NCBI GenBank assembly: GCA_051000715.1 | Contig: JBPCOB010000208.1 | Coordinates: 1 to 6,079, forward strand | Length of the DNA: 6,079 nucleotides | Source: JBPCOB01 sp051000715 | Lineage (GTDB): Bacteria; Actinomycetota; Actinomycetes; JALYNC01 | Direction of reading: 5' to 3' | In this document: positions 5,082-6,079 of the stretch, piece after piece | Numbering within the stretch: position 1 is the stretch's first letter | Layout: the number at the start of each line of letters is the position of its first letter | The notes under the pieces: generated by a model | Told to the model about the DNA's origin: nothing | The model's database searches: none | What the model saw: only the letters and a program-made list of their open reading frames with translations | Program-made: the position numbers and the translations under genes

Positions 5082-6079
5082 GCCACTGCCCCCGGCGTAC
5101 CGCTGCCGGCCAGTACGACGGACAGGACCTCGGCCAACCCGTCGATCTGGTCGCGGGTGCGTTCCTCGGTCACTGCCACGAGCAGCAGCCGCTCCGCCCC
5201 CAGCTCGAGCACCGGACCGACGAGGTAGCCACGACCGGCCAGCGAGGTCGCGGTACCGACCGGGTCGGCCAGCCGCAGCGCGAACTCCTTGCCGACCGGG
5301 GCCTCCGGATGAGCCAGCTCGACCCCGGCCACCTCGGCCAGCCGCTGGCGGGCGTATGCCGCGCCGGCCAGGCAGGCCTCCCCCACCTCCACCAGACCGC
5401 GGGGGCCCAGCCAAGAGAAGTAGACGGCGGTCGCCAGTGCGTTGAGCGACTGGTTGGTGCAGATGTTGGAGGTGGCCTTCTCCCGGCGGATGTGCTGCTC
5501 GCGAGCCTGCAGGGTCAGCACATAGGCGCGCCGTCCCTCGCTGTCGAGGGTCTCCCCCACCAGCCGGCCGGGGAGCCGGCGTACGTCGGCCTCCGAACAG
5601 GCGAGCAGCCCCACGCCCGGTCCGCCGAAGCTCATCGCGTTGCCCAGCGAGAGCCCGTCGCCGACCACGATGTCGGCTCCGAGCCGGCCCGGGGGCTCGA
5701 GTACGCCGGCGAGGAGCGGGTCGAAGGCGACCAGCAGCCGGGCACCCGCGTCATGGGCCAGTCCGGCCAGCGCCGGGATGCCCTCCAGCACGCCGACCGC
5801 ATTCGGGTGCTGCACGACCACGGCAGCCGCGTCCGGCGTCAGCTCGGCCGTCCGGGCATGGTCCAGCGCGCCAGAGGCGTCGACCGGTGCCGCCACCAGC
5901 TCGGCATTCAGCCCGGGCGCGTAGGTCGCCAAGATCTCCTGGTAACGCGGGTCCAGGCCGCCAGCCACCACGACCCGGCGACGGCGGGTCCCGGCAATGC
6001 ACATGATCATTCCCTCGACCAGTGCGGTCGCGCCGTCGTACAGGCTGGAGTTGGCCACCGGGAGACCGAACAGCTCGCT
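5078..6079 (-). CDS. gcvPA: Glycine dehydrogenase (decarboxylating) subunit 1, GcvPA (partial, 5' end outside window)
   Basis: The last 333 residues of the other P-protein subunit; the frame is open through the window edge (it begins SELFGLPVANSSLYDGATAL), so the true start lies beyond 6079. A full GcvPA is about 440-450 residues, so roughly 110 are missing. Family marks: NSSLYDGATALVEG near the visible start, VVVQHPNAVGVLEG, GDGLSLGNAMSFGGPGVGLL, and the signature REQHIRREKATSNICTNQSL. GcvPA is the PLP-fold partner without the cofactor lysine and forms the active dimer of dimers with GcvPB. An internal GTG at 6058 (in LPVANSS) is not the start, because conserved family sequence continues upstream of it. 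The TGA at 5078-5080 overlaps the gcvPB ATG by 4 nt, which implies translational coupling. Promoter and any glycine riboswitch would lie outside the window. Confidence 0.96.
   Translation of the reverse strand, partial: SELFGLPVANSSLYDGATALVEGMIMCIAGTRRRRVVVAGGLDPRYQEILATYAPGLNAELVAAPVDASGALDHARTAELTPDAAAVVVQHPNAVGVLEGIPALAGLAHDAGARLLVAFDPLLAGVLEPPGRLGADIVVGDGLSLGNAMSFGGPGVGLLACSEADVRRLPGRLVGETLDSEGRRAYVLTLQAREQHIRREKATSNICTNQSLNALATAVYFSWLGPRGLVEVGEACLAGAAYARQRLAEVAGVELAHPEAPVGKEFALRLADPVGTATSLAGRGYLVGPVLELGAERLLLVAVTEERTRDQIDGLAEVLSVVLAGSGTPGAVA

Noticed and set aside
5082..5414. N-terminal extension of gcvPB giving 617 residues
   Set aside because: The extra part lies entirely within the gcvPA coding sequence and is Gly/Arg/Pro-rich low-complexity; the ATG at 5081 with the ATGA overlap is standard for this operon.
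1..6079. tRNA, rRNA, CRISPR array or glycine riboswitch
   Set aside because: No cloverleaf with a GGTTCRANNCC arm, no regularly spaced repeats, and the region upstream of the gcv operon where a riboswitch would lie is outside the window.

Overview
The window is very GC-rich, with strong G/C preference at third codon positions. It carries actinobacterial signature genes: the RNA-polymerase-binding protein RbpA and a DUF5999 protein. It therefore most likely comes from a chromosome of a high-GC Actinomycetota (streptomycete, micromonosporacean or a relative); genus cannot be settled from the sequence.

Layout. Positions 79-461 (+) hold a decayed IS630-family transposase, with a large internal deletion and a frameshift, ending 27 bp from the 3' end of rbpA. 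rbpA (489-839, -) has a textbook SigR/SigH-type promoter on its upstream side (GGGAAT-N18-GTT, 880-906). Positions 907-1186 are non-coding and include a small AT-rich patch with two adjacent palindromes. Positions 1187-1560 (+) are a patchwork pseudogene: a DinB-like fragment runs directly into the C-terminal part of a second small protein, which itself contains a frameshift. Next comes a minus-strand block: a VOC (glyoxalase-like) protein (2278-2634) followed by a VapBC-type toxin-antitoxin pair (antitoxin 2007-2243, PIN toxin 1630-2010, overlapping by 4 nt). Divergent from the VOC gene is a HAD-superfamily phosphatase-like gene (2684-3166, +). A 159-bp intergenic region with an inverted repeat leads to a DUF5999 gene (3326-3538, +). 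The right 2.5 kb is the end of a glycine-cleavage operon on the minus strand: gcvPA (5078 to beyond the window edge) followed by gcvPB (3561-5081), overlapping by 4 nt and convergent with the DUF5999 gene.

How it fits together. The right side is housekeeping metabolism: the two-subunit P-protein decarboxylates glycine and loads the aminomethyl group onto lipoyl-H-protein. rbpA is a transcription factor gene, probably induced by thiol/oxidative stress through its SigR-type promoter. The left-centre part (about 1-2250) looks like a gene-decay and mobile-element zone: transposase remnant, fused gene fragments and a toxin-antitoxin pair. I see no RNA genes, CRISPR arrays or convincing rho-independent terminators. 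I did not find a clearly new multi-gene system. The items most worth a second look are the rbpA promoter, the toxin's altered second PIN motif with the 11-bp-spaced repeat at the antitoxin start, the composite pseudogene, and the split form of glycine dehydrogenase.
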